A stretch of DNA of 37,478 bases, taken from positions 1 through 37,478 of the forward strand of contig JAAFHW010000022.1 of the NCBI GenBank assembly GCA_013298525.1. Direction: 5' to 3'. Shown piece after piece: positions 15,938 to 24,495 of the stretch; the first letter of the stretch is position 1, and each line of letters starts with the position of its first letter. The notes below the pieces were generated by a model. That model searched no databases, was not told the DNA's origin, and saw only the letters and a program-made list of their open reading frames with translations. Both the position numbers and the translations under genes were made by a program. This DNA is from Flavobacteriia bacterium. Its GTDB lineage: Bacteria; Bacteroidota; Bacteroidia; Flavobacteriales; Flavobacteriaceae.

Positions 15938-17335
15938 ATGGGTTTTACAACAAATTTTTTACAACATTTAGAGCAAGAAACAATTTCAATCTTGGCTATT
16001 TGTAAAGTTTTAAATGCTGATGATTCGTTTATTCAAAAAATAAATGAACTAGTAAAATCAAATGCTTCAAACGGATTACTTTTCAAAGCAGAACATTTTT
16101 TTCTTTCCGATTGTATTTCAGTTTATAGAAAATTAGGCGAAAAAGAAACCGAGAAATCGCAATTTACCTTAGCTTATTATTATGATGTTTTACGCAACAA
16201 TCATTTTGCTGATGTTAAAAATTTAAGTGAATTTGATAAATTGGTTGCTTCACCAAATTTTAAAAATTTCCTAGAAAAAGTAAAAGTAGAAAACACAATT
16301 TCTAATATAAATTCAAGTGATTTTATCAAAGTTTTATCCGAAAATAAAAACCCACAATTAGAAATAGTAATTCAACATTTTTATAAATTTCTATACTTTT
16401 CATTTGATAAATCATTTGAAAATAATGCTGTTGCAAATACATTTTTTCAATCCAATTTAGATAAAAATCAACTTCCAATAGACGATTCATTAGAAAAAGT
16501 TCTTCAAGAATTAAACGAATTAATAGGTTTGGATAACGTTAAGAAAGACGTTTCTGAATTAATAAATCTTTTAGAAATCCAAAAGAAACGAACCTCCGAA
16601 GGATTAAAAAACACTGAAATAACACTTCATACTGTATTTCTTGGACCACCAGGAACAGGAAAAACATCTGTAGCACGATTGTTAAGCAGAATTTTTAAGC
16701 ATTTAGGATTTCTTTCCAAAGGTCAACTAATAGAAACCGACAGAGAAGGAATGATTGCCGGATTTGTCGGTCAGACAGCTTTAAAAGTGGATAAAGTTGT
16801 CGAGGAAAGTATTGGTGGTGTTTTGTTCATCGACGAAGCTTATGCCTTAACTCAAAATTCTTTAGGAAACGATTATGGTGCAGAAGCAGTTAATACTCTA
16901 ATCAAACGAATGGAAGATCATCGTGATGATTTGGCTTTGGTTGTTGCAGGTTATACCGAACCGATGAAGATTTTTGTAGAATCCAATCCAGGTTTACGTT
17001 CACGATTTAATCGCTTTTTTGAATTCGATCATTTCTCACCTTCTGAATTATTACAGATTTTCGAATCAATTGCCCAAAAATCGGATTTTGTAATTACTAA
17101 TGATGCTAAAGAGAAACTCAATGACACATTTGTTTTACTTCATGAAAAGAAAAACGAAAGCTTTGGGAACGCACGTGTAGTAAGAAATCTCTTCGAAAAG
17201 TGCGTTCAAAATCACGCGAACCGAATTATAAAAATCAAAAAGCTCTCCAAAAAAACATTAAAGACGCTTACAGAAGAAGATGTTCCTGAGCCAAATGAAA
17301 CTCAAAATCAAGTAGCTTTTGAAATCAAAGAATAA
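15938..17335 (+). CDS. CbbX/SpoVK-type AAA+ ATPase
   Basis: 465 residues. Residues 1-185 form a helical N-terminal domain not recognised with confidence. The AAA+ core has Walker A GPPGTGKT (236-243), the pore-loop segment EGMIAGFVGQT (270-280), Walker B GVLFIDEA (294-301), sensor-1 region VVAGYT, arginine finger in GLRSRFNR and sensor-2 region GNARVVRNL. The pattern is that of CbbX and SpoVK, hexameric remodelling ATPases that thread or loosen client proteins. Rubisco is absent here, so the client must differ. It is 22 bases after the previous gene and probably closes the cluster. Confidence 0.87.
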   Translation: MGFTTNFLQHLEQETISILAICKVLNADDSFIQKINELVKSNASNGLLFKAEHFFLSDCISVYRKLGEKETEKSQFTLAYYYDVLRNNHFADVKNLSEFDKLVASPNFKNFLEKVKVENTISNINSSDFIKVLSENKNPQLEIVIQHFYKFLYFSFDKSFENNAVANTFFQSNLDKNQLPIDDSLEKVLQELNELIGLDNVKKDVSELINLLEIQKKRTSEGLKNTEITLHTVFLGPPGTGKTSVARLLSRIFKHLGFLSKGQLIETDREGMIAGFVGQTALKVDKVVEESIGGVLFIDEAYALTQNSLGNDYGAEAVNTLIKRMEDHRDDLALVVAGYTEPMKIFVESNPGLRSRFNRFFEFDHFSPSELLQIFESIAQKSDFVITNDAKEKLNDTFVLLHEKKNESFGNARVVRNLFEKCVQNHANRIIKIKKLSKKTLKTLTEEDVPEPNETQNQVAFEIKE

Positions 17336-17358
17336 AATTTTTTGAAAACAGGTGCCGC

Positions 17359-17389
17359 ATTAAATTCGTGTTAATTAGTGAAAATTTGT
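17359..17389. repeat. Short dispersed-type intergenic repeat
   Basis: The stretch contains ATTCGTGTTAATTAGTGAAA, a near-tandem ATTCGTG/ATTAGTG pattern that I recall as a recurrent intergenic motif in flavobacterial genomes. It occupies most of the 91-base gap before the flippase gene; no promoter is clear here. Confidence 0.4.
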
Positions 17390-17426
17390 ATCGAAAACCC
17401 TATTTTTACACCATAAAAAAATCACC

Positions 17427-18884
17427 TTGAGTTTATATAAAAATCTTTTTAAGCAAACACTAATCTATGGTTTGGCAACTGTTTTGCCACGAATGATAAG
17501 TTTTATGCTTAACCCATTGTACGTAAAAAAATTACCAAAACAAGAGTTTGCAGATGTTTCAATAGTTTTTGCTTGGTTGGTTTTTTTCAACGTAATATTG
17601 TCTTATGGAATGGAAACCGCTTTCTTCCGATTTTATAATAAAGAAGAAAACAAGAAAAGTGTAATATCTACTGCTACAGTTTCTATTTTTTGGTCTTCAA
17701 TGTCATTCTTATTTTTTGCTTTAATTTTTAGAAACACATTATCAAATTGGGCAGAAATAAAAGTAGAATACATTACTTATACTATTTGGATTTTGGTTCT
17801 TGATGCGCTTGTAATCATACCATTTTCAAGATTAAGAGCCACTAAAAGACCAATGCAATATGCTATCATCAAAATTGGTAATGTCACGGTTAACATGCTT
17901 TTCAATCTATTTTTTTTAATTGTTTTACCCAAATTAGCAGATGCAAATCCGGAAGGCTTTTTTAATACTATTTATTTTGAAAATTTTAAAGTAGGCTACA
18001 TATTTGTTTCAGGATTGATTGCAAGTTTGTTGACTTTTATTGTTCTTTCTCCAGATTATTTCAAGATTAATTGGAAGTTCGATTTCAATCTTTGGAAGCA
18101 AATGATGAAATATGGTTATCCAATTTTAATTGCTGGTTTAGCATTTGCTATTAACGAACATTTTGACAAAATTCTTTTAGATTGGATGAATGTTCCAAAA
18201 GCTGATATTGGAGCTTATTCTGCTTGTTATAAAATTGGAATGTTTATGGTTTTGTTTCGCACTGCTTACACACTTGGAATCGAACCTTTTTTCTTCAGTC
18301 ATGCTAGTGATGAAAATGCGCCTCAAACCTATGCAACTATCACAAAGTATTTTGTTATTTTTGGTTCATTTATAAGTCTTTTTGTTATTGTTTTTATTGA
18401 TTTATTAAAGCAACCATTAGTTCCAAATGAAGAATATTGGGATGCTATAAAAGTGGTTCCGTTAATAGTTTTAGCTAATTTCTTTCTTGGTATTTATACT
18501 AATTTATCGGTTTGGTATAAGTTAATTGATAAAACAAAAATTGGTGCTTACATATCCATAATTGGAGCAATAGTAACTTTGGCATTGAATTATTTATTAA
18601 TCAAAGAATTCAGTTATTATGGATCAGCAATTGCAACATTGGCAGCTTATGGAACCATGATGATAATATCCTATAAAATGGGTCAAAAGAAGTATCCAAT
18701 TCCTTATGAAATTAATACAATTTTGAAATATTTAGGCTTGTCCATTGCCTTTTCAGCCATTGCTTTTTACATTCCGTATTTGAGAGAAAATTATCTTGTG
18801 AAAATCGTTTTACTTTCGCTATTTTTATATTTCATTTATAGAAACGAAAAGGAAACACTTTTAAAAATCATCAAACGAAAATAA
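17427..18884 (+). CDS. Oligosaccharide/polysaccharide flippase (Wzx-like, MOP superfamily)
   Basis: 485 residues, very hydrophobic, about 12-14 membrane helices. The N-terminus reads SLYKNLFKQTLIYGLATVLP, the usual opening of flavobacterial polysaccharide-biosynthesis flippases. The start codon is TTG at 17427; the next in-frame Met (residue 22) would delete half of the first helix, so TTG is preferred. The family moves lipid-linked glycans across the inner membrane. dut starts 6 bases downstream and a sugar-phosphate nucleotidyltransferase lies beyond it, consistent with glycan assembly. Confidence 0.87.
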   Translation: MSLYKNLFKQTLIYGLATVLPRMISFMLNPLYVKKLPKQEFADVSIVFAWLVFFNVILSYGMETAFFRFYNKEENKKSVISTATVSIFWSSMSFLFFALIFRNTLSNWAEIKVEYITYTIWILVLDALVIIPFSRLRATKRPMQYAIIKIGNVTVNMLFNLFFLIVLPKLADANPEGFFNTIYFENFKVGYIFVSGLIASLLTFIVLSPDYFKINWKFDFNLWKQMMKYGYPILIAGLAFAINEHFDKILLDWMNVPKADIGAYSACYKIGMFMVLFRTAYTLGIEPFFFSHASDENAPQTYATITKYFVIFGSFISLFVIVFIDLLKQPLVPNEEYWDAIKVVPLIVLANFFLGIYTNLSVWYKLIDKTKIGAYISIIGAIVTLALNYLLIKEFSYYGSAIATLAAYGTMMIISYKMGQKKYPIPYEINTILKYLGLSIAFSAIAFYIPYLRENYLVKIVLLSLFLYFIYRNEKETLLKIIKRK

Positions 18885-18890
18885 TAACTC

Positions 18891-19325
18891 ATGACGATTA
18901 AAATTATAAATAAATCACAACACGAACTGCCTAATTACGAAACCATTGCCTCTGCAGGAATGGATTTACGTGCTAATATTTCAGAACCAATTACCTTAAA
19001 ATCTTTAGAAAGAACTATTGTAAAAACAGGACTTTTTATTGAATTACCAATAGGTTACGAAGCACAAGTAAGACCAAGAAGCGGATTAGCTGCCAAAAAA
19101 GGAGTTACTGTTTTAAATTCTCCTGGAACAGTCGATGCCGATTATCGAGGTGAAATCGGAGTTATTTTAGTAAATTTATCCAATGAAGATTTTATCATCG
19201 AAAACGGTGAAAGAATTGCACAACTAATCATTGCAAAACACGAAAGAGCCGAATGGATTGAAGTTCAAGAATTATCGGAAACTTCTCGTGGTGAAGGCGG
19301 TTTTGGTTCAACAGGCGTAAAATAG
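18891..19325 (+). CDS. dut: Deoxyuridine 5'-triphosphate nucleotidohydrolase (dUTPase)
   Basis: 144 residues with all five trimeric dUTPase motifs: AGMDLRA (22-28), RPRSGLA (61-67), [10 protein letters not shown] (79-88), GERIAQ (106-111) and the C-terminal arm [10 protein letters not shown] (133-142). It hydrolyses dUTP to dUMP, supplying dTMP synthesis and keeping uracil out of DNA. Length is normal and all motifs are intact. It follows the flippase by 6 bases and is probably co-transcribed with it. Confidence 0.97.
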   Translation: MTIKIINKSQHELPNYETIASAGMDLRANISEPITLKSLERTIVKTGLFIELPIGYEAQVRPRSGLAAKKGVTVLNSPGTVDADYRGEIGVILVNLSNEDFIIENGERIAQLIIAKHERAEWIEVQELSETSRGEGGFGSTGVK

Positions 19326-19348
19326 ATTTCAGTTAATTGATAATATAA

Positions 19349-19427
19349 GCTTTGCGCCTTAGCGCCTTTGCGAGAAATAATAATATAACTTAGTGCACTT
19401 TGTGAAAACTTAGTGTCTTTGTGGTAA
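19349..19427. repeat. CTTTGCG/CTTAGTG-type intergenic repeat
   Basis: The gap between dut and the nucleotidyltransferase contains TTTGCGCCTTAGCGCCTTTG followed by two related units, AACTTAGTGCACTTTGTG (19387-19404) and AACTTAGTGTCTTTGTG (19407-19423). This family of short G/T-biased repeats is, to my recollection, common in flavobacterial intergenic regions. No TAnnTTTG promoter is present in the spacer. Confidence 0.6.
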
Positions 19428-19439
19428 AAAACATAAAAA

Positions 19440-20450
19440 ATGAAAATAATAGTACCAATGGCAGGGCGTGGTTCAAGATTACGTCCGCACACATTAACGA
19501 TTCCAAAACCATTAATTCCTATTGCAGGAAAACCAATAGTTCACCGTTTGGTAGAAGATATTGCTGGTGTTTTAAATCAACCAATAGAAGAAGTAGCTTT
19601 TGTAATTCACGAAAGTTTCGGTAAAAAAGTAGAAGAAGAATTAATTGCAATCGCCGAAAAACTTGGCGCAAAAGGAACAATTTACTATCAAAATGAAGCA
19701 CTTGGAACTGGTCATGCAATTATGTGTGCCAAAGATTCGTTAAGTGGTCCAGCGGTAATTGCTTATGCTGATACTTTAATTCGAGCTGATTTTGACTTAG
19801 ACCAAAATGCAGATAGTGTAATTTGGGTAAAACAAGTTGATCAACCTGAAGCTTTTGGAGTTGTAAATTTGAATTCCAATGGTGAAATAATCGAATTAGT
19901 TGAAAAACCAAAGGAGTTTGTTTCTGATTTAGCGGTGATTGGAATATACTATTTTAAAGATGTTGCCGTTTTAAAAAATGAGTTGCAATCAGTACTTGAT
20001 AATAACATCATTCATGGAGGTGAATATCAAATTAATGATGGAATCAAACAAATGATGGCAAAAGGCATGGTATTTGTTCCGGGTAAAGTAGATGAATGGA
20101 TGGATTGCGGAAATAAAGATGTAACGGTTGACACCAACAACAGAATGTTAAATTTCCTTCATAACGACGGAATTCATTTAGTTGATTACGATGTTAAACA
20201 AGAAAATTCAACTATCATTCCACCATGTTATATTGGTGAAGATGTTGTTTTAATTAATGCTACAGTTGGTCCAAATGTATCTTTAGGAAAAGGATGCCAT
20301 GTAATTGATAGTACCATTAAAAACAGTTTGGTTCAAACTCACGCTCATATTAAAAACGCAAATCTTGATAATGCGATGATAGGAAATCACGTTAGTTTTG
20401 ACGGTAATTTTACAAGTATTAGTATTGGAGATTATTCCGTTTTAGAATAA
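19440..20450 (+). CDS. Sugar-phosphate nucleotidyltransferase
   Basis: 336 residues. The N-terminal Rossmann-like domain begins KIIVPMAGRGSRLRPHTLTI, containing the nucleotide-binding signature G-x-G-S-R-L-x-P and the following PKPLIPI lysine. Residues from about 245 form left-handed beta-helix hexapeptide repeats (YIGEDVVLINATVGPNVSLG). Enzymes of this group make NDP-sugars from sugar 1-phosphates (glucose-1-phosphate thymidylyl- or uridylyltransferases, or mannose relatives); the substrate cannot be fixed from sequence. It lies just downstream of the flippase and dut. Confidence 0.88.
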   Translation: MKIIVPMAGRGSRLRPHTLTIPKPLIPIAGKPIVHRLVEDIAGVLNQPIEEVAFVIHESFGKKVEEELIAIAEKLGAKGTIYYQNEALGTGHAIMCAKDSLSGPAVIAYADTLIRADFDLDQNADSVIWVKQVDQPEAFGVVNLNSNGEIIELVEKPKEFVSDLAVIGIYYFKDVAVLKNELQSVLDNNIIHGGEYQINDGIKQMMAKGMVFVPGKVDEWMDCGNKDVTVDTNNRMLNFLHNDGIHLVDYDVKQENSTIIPPCYIGEDVVLINATVGPNVSLGKGCHVIDSTIKNSLVQTHAHIKNANLDNAMIGNHVSFDGNFTSISIGDYSVLE

Positions 20451-20457
20451 AAATTTG

Positions 20458-21813
20458 ATGAAAAAAATAGTTTTATATAGTTTCCTTTTCGGAATGTTTT
20501 TCATTCCAAATGTTCTTTTGGCTCAAACCGAACCAGAAGACGTTGCTACTGTTTCTGATGAATTTGAAAATTACTACTACGAATCTCTGAAACAAAAAGG
20601 CATCGAAAACTATGACAAAGCTATTGAAGCACTAGAAAAGTGTAAAAATATTCAACCAGAAAATCCAATTGTGTTTTTTGAATTAGGTAAAAATTATCTT
20701 TCTCAAAAAAAGTATAAAGATGCTTACGATAATTTTGAAAAAGTAACCAAAATTGATCCCAAAAACCGTTGGGCTTGGGTTGGAATGTATGACGTTTGTT
20801 ACGACACTAGAGATTTTAATCAGGCAATTATTATTGTTCAAAAATTAGTTGAATTCAAACCCGATTATAGAGAAGATTTGGTTTCATTGTACATGAATAC
20901 ACAGCAATTTGACAAAGCATTAGATTTGATAAACGAATTAAATGAAACAGTAGGAAAATCTGAAAAACGCGAATTATATAAAGCTGATATCTTACGCGAT
21001 GCTAAATACCAAGGTTCTGAAAAAGCCAATCTTATCGATAAAATAAAAAAGAATCCTAAAGATGAAGCTAATTATATTGCTCTAATTTACATGTATTCTC
21101 AAAGCAATCAAGAAGAAAAAGCTTTAGAAATCGCCAAGCAATTAGAAAAAGAAATTCCAACTTCCGATTGGGCTCAAGTTAGTTTATTTAAGTTTCATAT
21201 TAATAATAATGACGGAGATAAAGCAGTAAAATCAATGAATACTGTTTTAGCAAGTGATAAAATAGATAAGAAAATTAAGCATCGTATTTTGAATGAGTTT
21301 TTGATTTTTTCAAAGAATAATCCACAATACGATAAAGATTTAGACAAAGCAATTGGTTATTTTGATAACGATAAAGAAGTAAAAGTAGCAAAGGAAATTG
21401 CCAAATTTTATCAATCTAAAAAAGATTGGACCAAAGCAATAAAGTATTATGAAATGCATCTAAAAAATGCAACAGATGATATGGAAACCATTCTACTTTT
21501 AATGCAAGCTTATACAGAGAATTTGCAGTTTGATAAATTAGCAAAAATATCTGAAGAGCAATTGCAATTGTTTCCAACACAACCTCAGTTGTATTATTAT
21601 AATGGATTGGCAAACAATCAATTAAAAAATTATAAAAAAGCAAAAGATGTTTTAGAATCTGGAATAGATTTTATAATAGACGATACTGTTTTAGAAATCA
21701 ATTTCAACCTTCAATTGGGAGAAGCGTCTAATGGATTGGGAGATATGAAGAAGAAAGATTTATATTTTTCTAAAGCCAACCAATTAATTGAAAAACAAAA
21801 AACAAAAAAGTAA
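20458..21813 (+). CDS. Exported TPR protein
   Basis: 451 residues from the ATG at 20458; the longer frame begins one codon earlier at TTG. A signal peptide (about 1-23, ending VLLAQ) is followed by tetratricopeptide repeats through most of the protein, for example NYDKAIEALEKCKNIQPENP and KYKDAYDNFEKVTKIDPKN. TPR arrays are protein-binding scaffolds, here in the periplasm or outer membrane. It starts 7 bases after the nucleotidyltransferase stop and precedes two envelope genes, so a role in envelope assembly is plausible but unproven. Confidence 0.85.
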   Translation: MKKIVLYSFLFGMFFIPNVLLAQTEPEDVATVSDEFENYYYESLKQKGIENYDKAIEALEKCKNIQPENPIVFFELGKNYLSQKKYKDAYDNFEKVTKIDPKNRWAWVGMYDVCYDTRDFNQAIIIVQKLVEFKPDYREDLVSLYMNTQQFDKALDLINELNETVGKSEKRELYKADILRDAKYQGSEKANLIDKIKKNPKDEANYIALIYMYSQSNQEEKALEIAKQLEKEIPTSDWAQVSLFKFHINNNDGDKAVKSMNTVLASDKIDKKIKHRILNEFLIFSKNNPQYDKDLDKAIGYFDNDKEVKVAKEIAKFYQSKKDWTKAIKYYEMHLKNATDDMETILLLMQAYTENLQFDKLAKISEEQLQLFPTQPQLYYYNGLANNQLKNYKKAKDVLESGIDFIIDDTVLEINFNLQLGEASNGLGDMKKKDLYFSKANQLIEKQKTKK

Positions 21814-21837
21814 ACACGCCATTTAGTTGGATTATTC

Positions 21838-22611
21838 ATGAAAAAATACTTTGTCCTTTTAGTTGTTATTTTTCTAGCATCTTGTAAACCTAAAGCAGTT
21901 TTGGCAGAAGGTAGTGCAAATAATACCTTATCTGCAGATAAAATAATAGAAAATCATTACAACAATAAAACAGATTTTTCTACATTATATATTAAAGCTG
22001 GTGCGAGATATGAAGATGAGAAAAACACTCAAAATGTTACAGCAGAAATAAGAATAAAGAAAAACGAAAAGATATTAGTAAGTATTAGAGTTTTAGGGAT
22101 AACTATGGCTAAAGCTTTAATTACACCAACATCAGTTCAATATTATGAAAAGATTGGAAACAAATATTTTGAAGGTAATTATGAAGGATTAAGCCAATGG
22201 CTTGGTACCGATTTAGATTACAACAAGTTAGAAAATATGTTTCTTGGAAAAGCATTGGATGATTTGCATAAAGAAAAATATGCCGTTTCAATCATGGAAA
22301 AACTGTATAAATTAGAATCAAAGCCTGAGGAGAAAACCAATAAATCTTTTTATTTTGAAAGTGAAAATTTTTTAATAAAAAGACAAGAAATCAATCAACC
22401 TTTTCAAGATAGAACGTTGCAAATTGCTTATCCAGATTATAAAAAACACAACGAAATGATTTTACCTTTATCTTTGGCAATTGATGCTCGACAAAAGAAA
22501 GGGAATACAAAAATTGATATAGAATATAAAACGGTTACATTCAACGAAGATTTATCGTTTCCTTATAGCGTTCCTGAAGGATATGAAAGAATTTACATTG
22601 ATAAGATATAA
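21838..22611 (+). CDS. DUF4292-type lipoprotein
   Basis: 257 residues. The signal peptide ends in the lipobox LASC with the lipidated Cys at residue 16. The mature protein is predominantly beta and resembles the DUF4292 family, which I recall next to the same LytM-type gene in Bacteroidota and which is thought to have a LolA/LolB-like half-barrel. Its stop overlaps the next start by one base (TAATG), indicating translational coupling with the EnvC-like protein. Function is unproven; lipid or lipoprotein handling is the structural guess. Confidence 0.8.
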   Translation: MKKYFVLLVVIFLASCKPKAVLAEGSANNTLSADKIIENHYNNKTDFSTLYIKAGARYEDEKNTQNVTAEIRIKKNEKILVSIRVLGITMAKALITPTSVQYYEKIGNKYFEGNYEGLSQWLGTDLDYNKLENMFLGKALDDLHKEKYAVSIMEKLYKLESKPEEKTNKSFYFESENFLIKRQEINQPFQDRTLQIAYPDYKKHNEMILPLSLAIDARQKKGNTKIDIEYKTVTFNEDLSFPYSVPEGYERIYIDKI

Positions 22612-23870
22612 TGGTTATGCAAAAAAAATTAGTCACATTATTTTTAGTTTTACTTACTTCATTTGCTTGGAGCCAACAAAGTCAGGAAGAACTTGAACAA
22701 AAAAAAGCTAAAATTCAAGAAGAAATTCGTGAAAAAGAACGCATGCTTCAAGAAGTTAGAGGTAAAGAAAAATCGGTGGTAAAATTACTTCAAATTCAAA
22801 AAGAGAAAATCGGATTGAAAGAGAAACTAATCAACACAACAGCTAAGCAAACGAAGTTGTTGAGTAACGATATGTACATCAATCAACTTCAAATAAATAA
22901 GTTGAATAGAGAATTGGTAGTGCTTAAAGATGATTATGCAGAAATGATTTTGAAGTCTTACAAAAGCCGTTCGCAACAGAGTCGTGCTATGTTCATGTTA
23001 TCTTCAGAAAATTTCTTGCAAGCCTATAAAAGATTGCAATACATGAAACAATATTCTAGCTATAGAAAAATGCAAGGTATTGAAATCAAAGATAAAACAG
23101 ATAAACTTGCAGATTATAACTTGAAACTAAGCGGACAAAAAACGGAGAAAGAAAAGCTTCTTGCTGAGCAAGAAAAGCAACGTCAAGATTTAGAAAAAGA
23201 AAAGCAGGAACAAGAAAAAATCGCCAATAGCTTAAAGAAAAATAAAAAGCAAATTACAGCTGAGATTAAGAAAAAGCAACAAGAATACAGAAAAATTGAT
23301 GCTCAAATTCAAAAGTTGATTCGTGATGCGATTGCCGAAGCTAATAAAAAAGCAGCTGCAGCAAAAGCAAAAGCCAATCCAAAAACAACAACTGCTGCTG
23401 AAACAAAGAAAATTGAAACTTCAACCAAAATTGTTTTAACACCAGAAGGACAATTGGTTTCGAATAATTTTAAAGCTAACAAAGGAAGATTACCTTGGCC
23501 AGTAGAAAAAGGAACTATTACTTTAGGTTATGGTGATCAACCACATCCAGTTTATAAATCTTTAATCATTCACAATAGTGGTCTCGAAATAACCACAGAA
23601 TCTGGTTCTAATGCAAGAGCTGTTTTTAGTGGAGAAGTAACTAAAGTAATTGTAATTTCGCCTTTAAACAAAGCTGTTTGTGTGCAACACGGAGATTACT
23701 TTACTATCTATCAAAATCTTGGAAGTGTAAATGTAAGTGCCGGTGATAAAGTATCGACTAAACAAGTGTTAGGAAAAGTGCGAACCAATGCCGAGGGTAA
23801 AACAGTGCTGAAGTTTATGATTTCTCAAAATACAACTTATACCAATCCATCGCAATGGATAAGTAGATAA
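22611..23870 (+). CDS. EnvC-like murein hydrolase activator with degenerate LytM (M23) domain
   Basis: 419 residues. Signal peptide at about 1-22 (ending TSFAWS), then coiled coil (about 23-115 and 140-260), an Ala/Lys/Thr linker, and a C-terminal LytM domain (about 290-419). The zinc-binding HxGxD motif appears as NSGLE and the HxH motif as YQNLG, so metal ligands are missing. This is the arrangement of EnvC, which activates amidases at the septum without cutting peptidoglycan itself. Start codons at 22611 or 22617 are both possible. A terminator follows directly. Confidence 0.85.
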   Translation: MVMQKKLVTLFLVLLTSFAWSQQSQEELEQKKAKIQEEIREKERMLQEVRGKEKSVVKLLQIQKEKIGLKEKLINTTAKQTKLLSNDMYINQLQINKLNRELVVLKDDYAEMILKSYKSRSQQSRAMFMLSSENFLQAYKRLQYMKQYSSYRKMQGIEIKDKTDKLADYNLKLSGQKTEKEKLLAEQEKQRQDLEKEKQEQEKIANSLKKNKKQITAEIKKKQQEYRKIDAQIQKLIRDAIAEANKKAAAAKAKANPKTTTAAETKKIETSTKIVLTPEGQLVSNNFKANKGRLPWPVEKGTITLGYGDQPHPVYKSLIIHNSGLEITTESGSNARAVFSGEVTKVIVISPLNKAVCVQHGDYFTIYQNLGSVNVSAGDKVSTKQVLGKVRTNAEGKTVLKFMISQNTTYTNPSQWISR

Positions 23871-23874
23871 AAAG

Positions 23875-23901
23875 AAAAGTCCGCAATTAGCGGACTTTTT
23901 T
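23875..23901. terminator. Bidirectional terminator between EnvC-like and thioesterase genes
   Basis: AAAAGTCCGC (23875-23884) pairs with GCGGACTTTT (23890-23899), loop AATTA, with T-runs on both strands. It serves the convergent genes on either side. Confidence 0.9.
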
Positions 23902-23903
23902 AC

Positions 23904-24413
23904 TTACAAAAACAATGCTTTCAATTCAGTAGCATCATGTGGATTCATTTTTCCTGCTAAAACTAAGCTTAATTGCTTTCTTCTTAAAGCAGCATCAAAT
24001 CTTGATTTTTCTTCCTCAGTTTGCGGTTCTAATGGCGGAACGGCAACTGGGTTTCCTGTTTCGTCAACGGCCACAAAAGTGTAGATGGCTTCATTGGCTT
24101 TAGTTTTATTTCCAGATTCTCTATCTTCAATCCAAACGTCTAGAAAAATTTCCATTGATGATGTAAAAGCTCTTGAAACTTTTGCTTCAATAGTAACCAC
24201 ACTTCCCAAAGGAATAGAACGATTGAAAGCTACGTGATTGACAGATGCAGTTACCACAATTCGTCTAGAATGTCTTCTTGCTGCAATACTTGCCGCTCTG
24301 TCCATTCTGGCTAATAATTCACCACCAAAAAGATTATTTAATGGATTGGTTTCACTTGGTAAAACTAAGTCAGTTAATGTTGTTAAAGAATCTATTGGAT
24401 GTTTAGGAGTCAT
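23904..24413 (-). CDS. Acyl-CoA thioesterase, hotdog fold
   Basis: 169 residues from the ATG at 24413. A longer frame begins at TTG 24428, but that codon overlaps the promoter -7 element, so the ATG is preferred. The hotdog core includes NLFGGELLARMDRAASIAA, the characteristic Asp-containing segment of YciA/BACH-type thioesterases, then VTASVNHVAFNRSI and GSVVTIEAKVSRAFTSSMEI. It hydrolyses acyl-CoA to free acid and CoA in the cytoplasm. It stands alone with its own promoter and shares a terminator with the convergent gene. Confidence 0.9.
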   Translation of the reverse strand: MTPKHPIDSLTTLTDLVLPSETNPLNNLFGGELLARMDRAASIAARRHSRRIVVTASVNHVAFNRSIPLGSVVTIEAKVSRAFTSSMEIFLDVWIEDRESGNKTKANEAIYTFVAVDETGNPVAVPPLEPQTEEEKSRFDAALRRKQLSLVLAGKMNPHDATELKALFL

Positions 24414-24425
24414 AGTTTTTTTTTG

Positions 24426-24433
24426 CAAAGGTA
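24426..24433 (-). promoter_or_regulatory. Promoter -7 element of the thioesterase gene
   Basis: Read on the minus strand, TACCTTTG matches TAnnTTTG exactly, 12 bases upstream of the preferred ATG. The leader would be very short. Confidence 0.6.
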
Positions 24434-24463
24434 GTAATTATAGTATTTTAATAAAGGAACAAA

Positions 24464-24490
24464 AAACAAAAAATCCCGAATAAATCGGGA
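24464..24490 (-). terminator. Terminator of the HU/SPOR gene
   Basis: TCCCGA (24474-24479) and TCGGGA (24485-24490) form a stem with a 5-base loop. On the minus strand it is followed by a long T-rich tract, and it begins 5 bases after the HU/SPOR stop codon. Confidence 0.85.
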
Positions 24491-24495
24491 CTTTT

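Noticed and set aside
17427-17490. Start of the flippase at Met22 instead of TTG 17427
   Set aside because: It would remove the conserved opening segment of the family and half of the first membrane helix.
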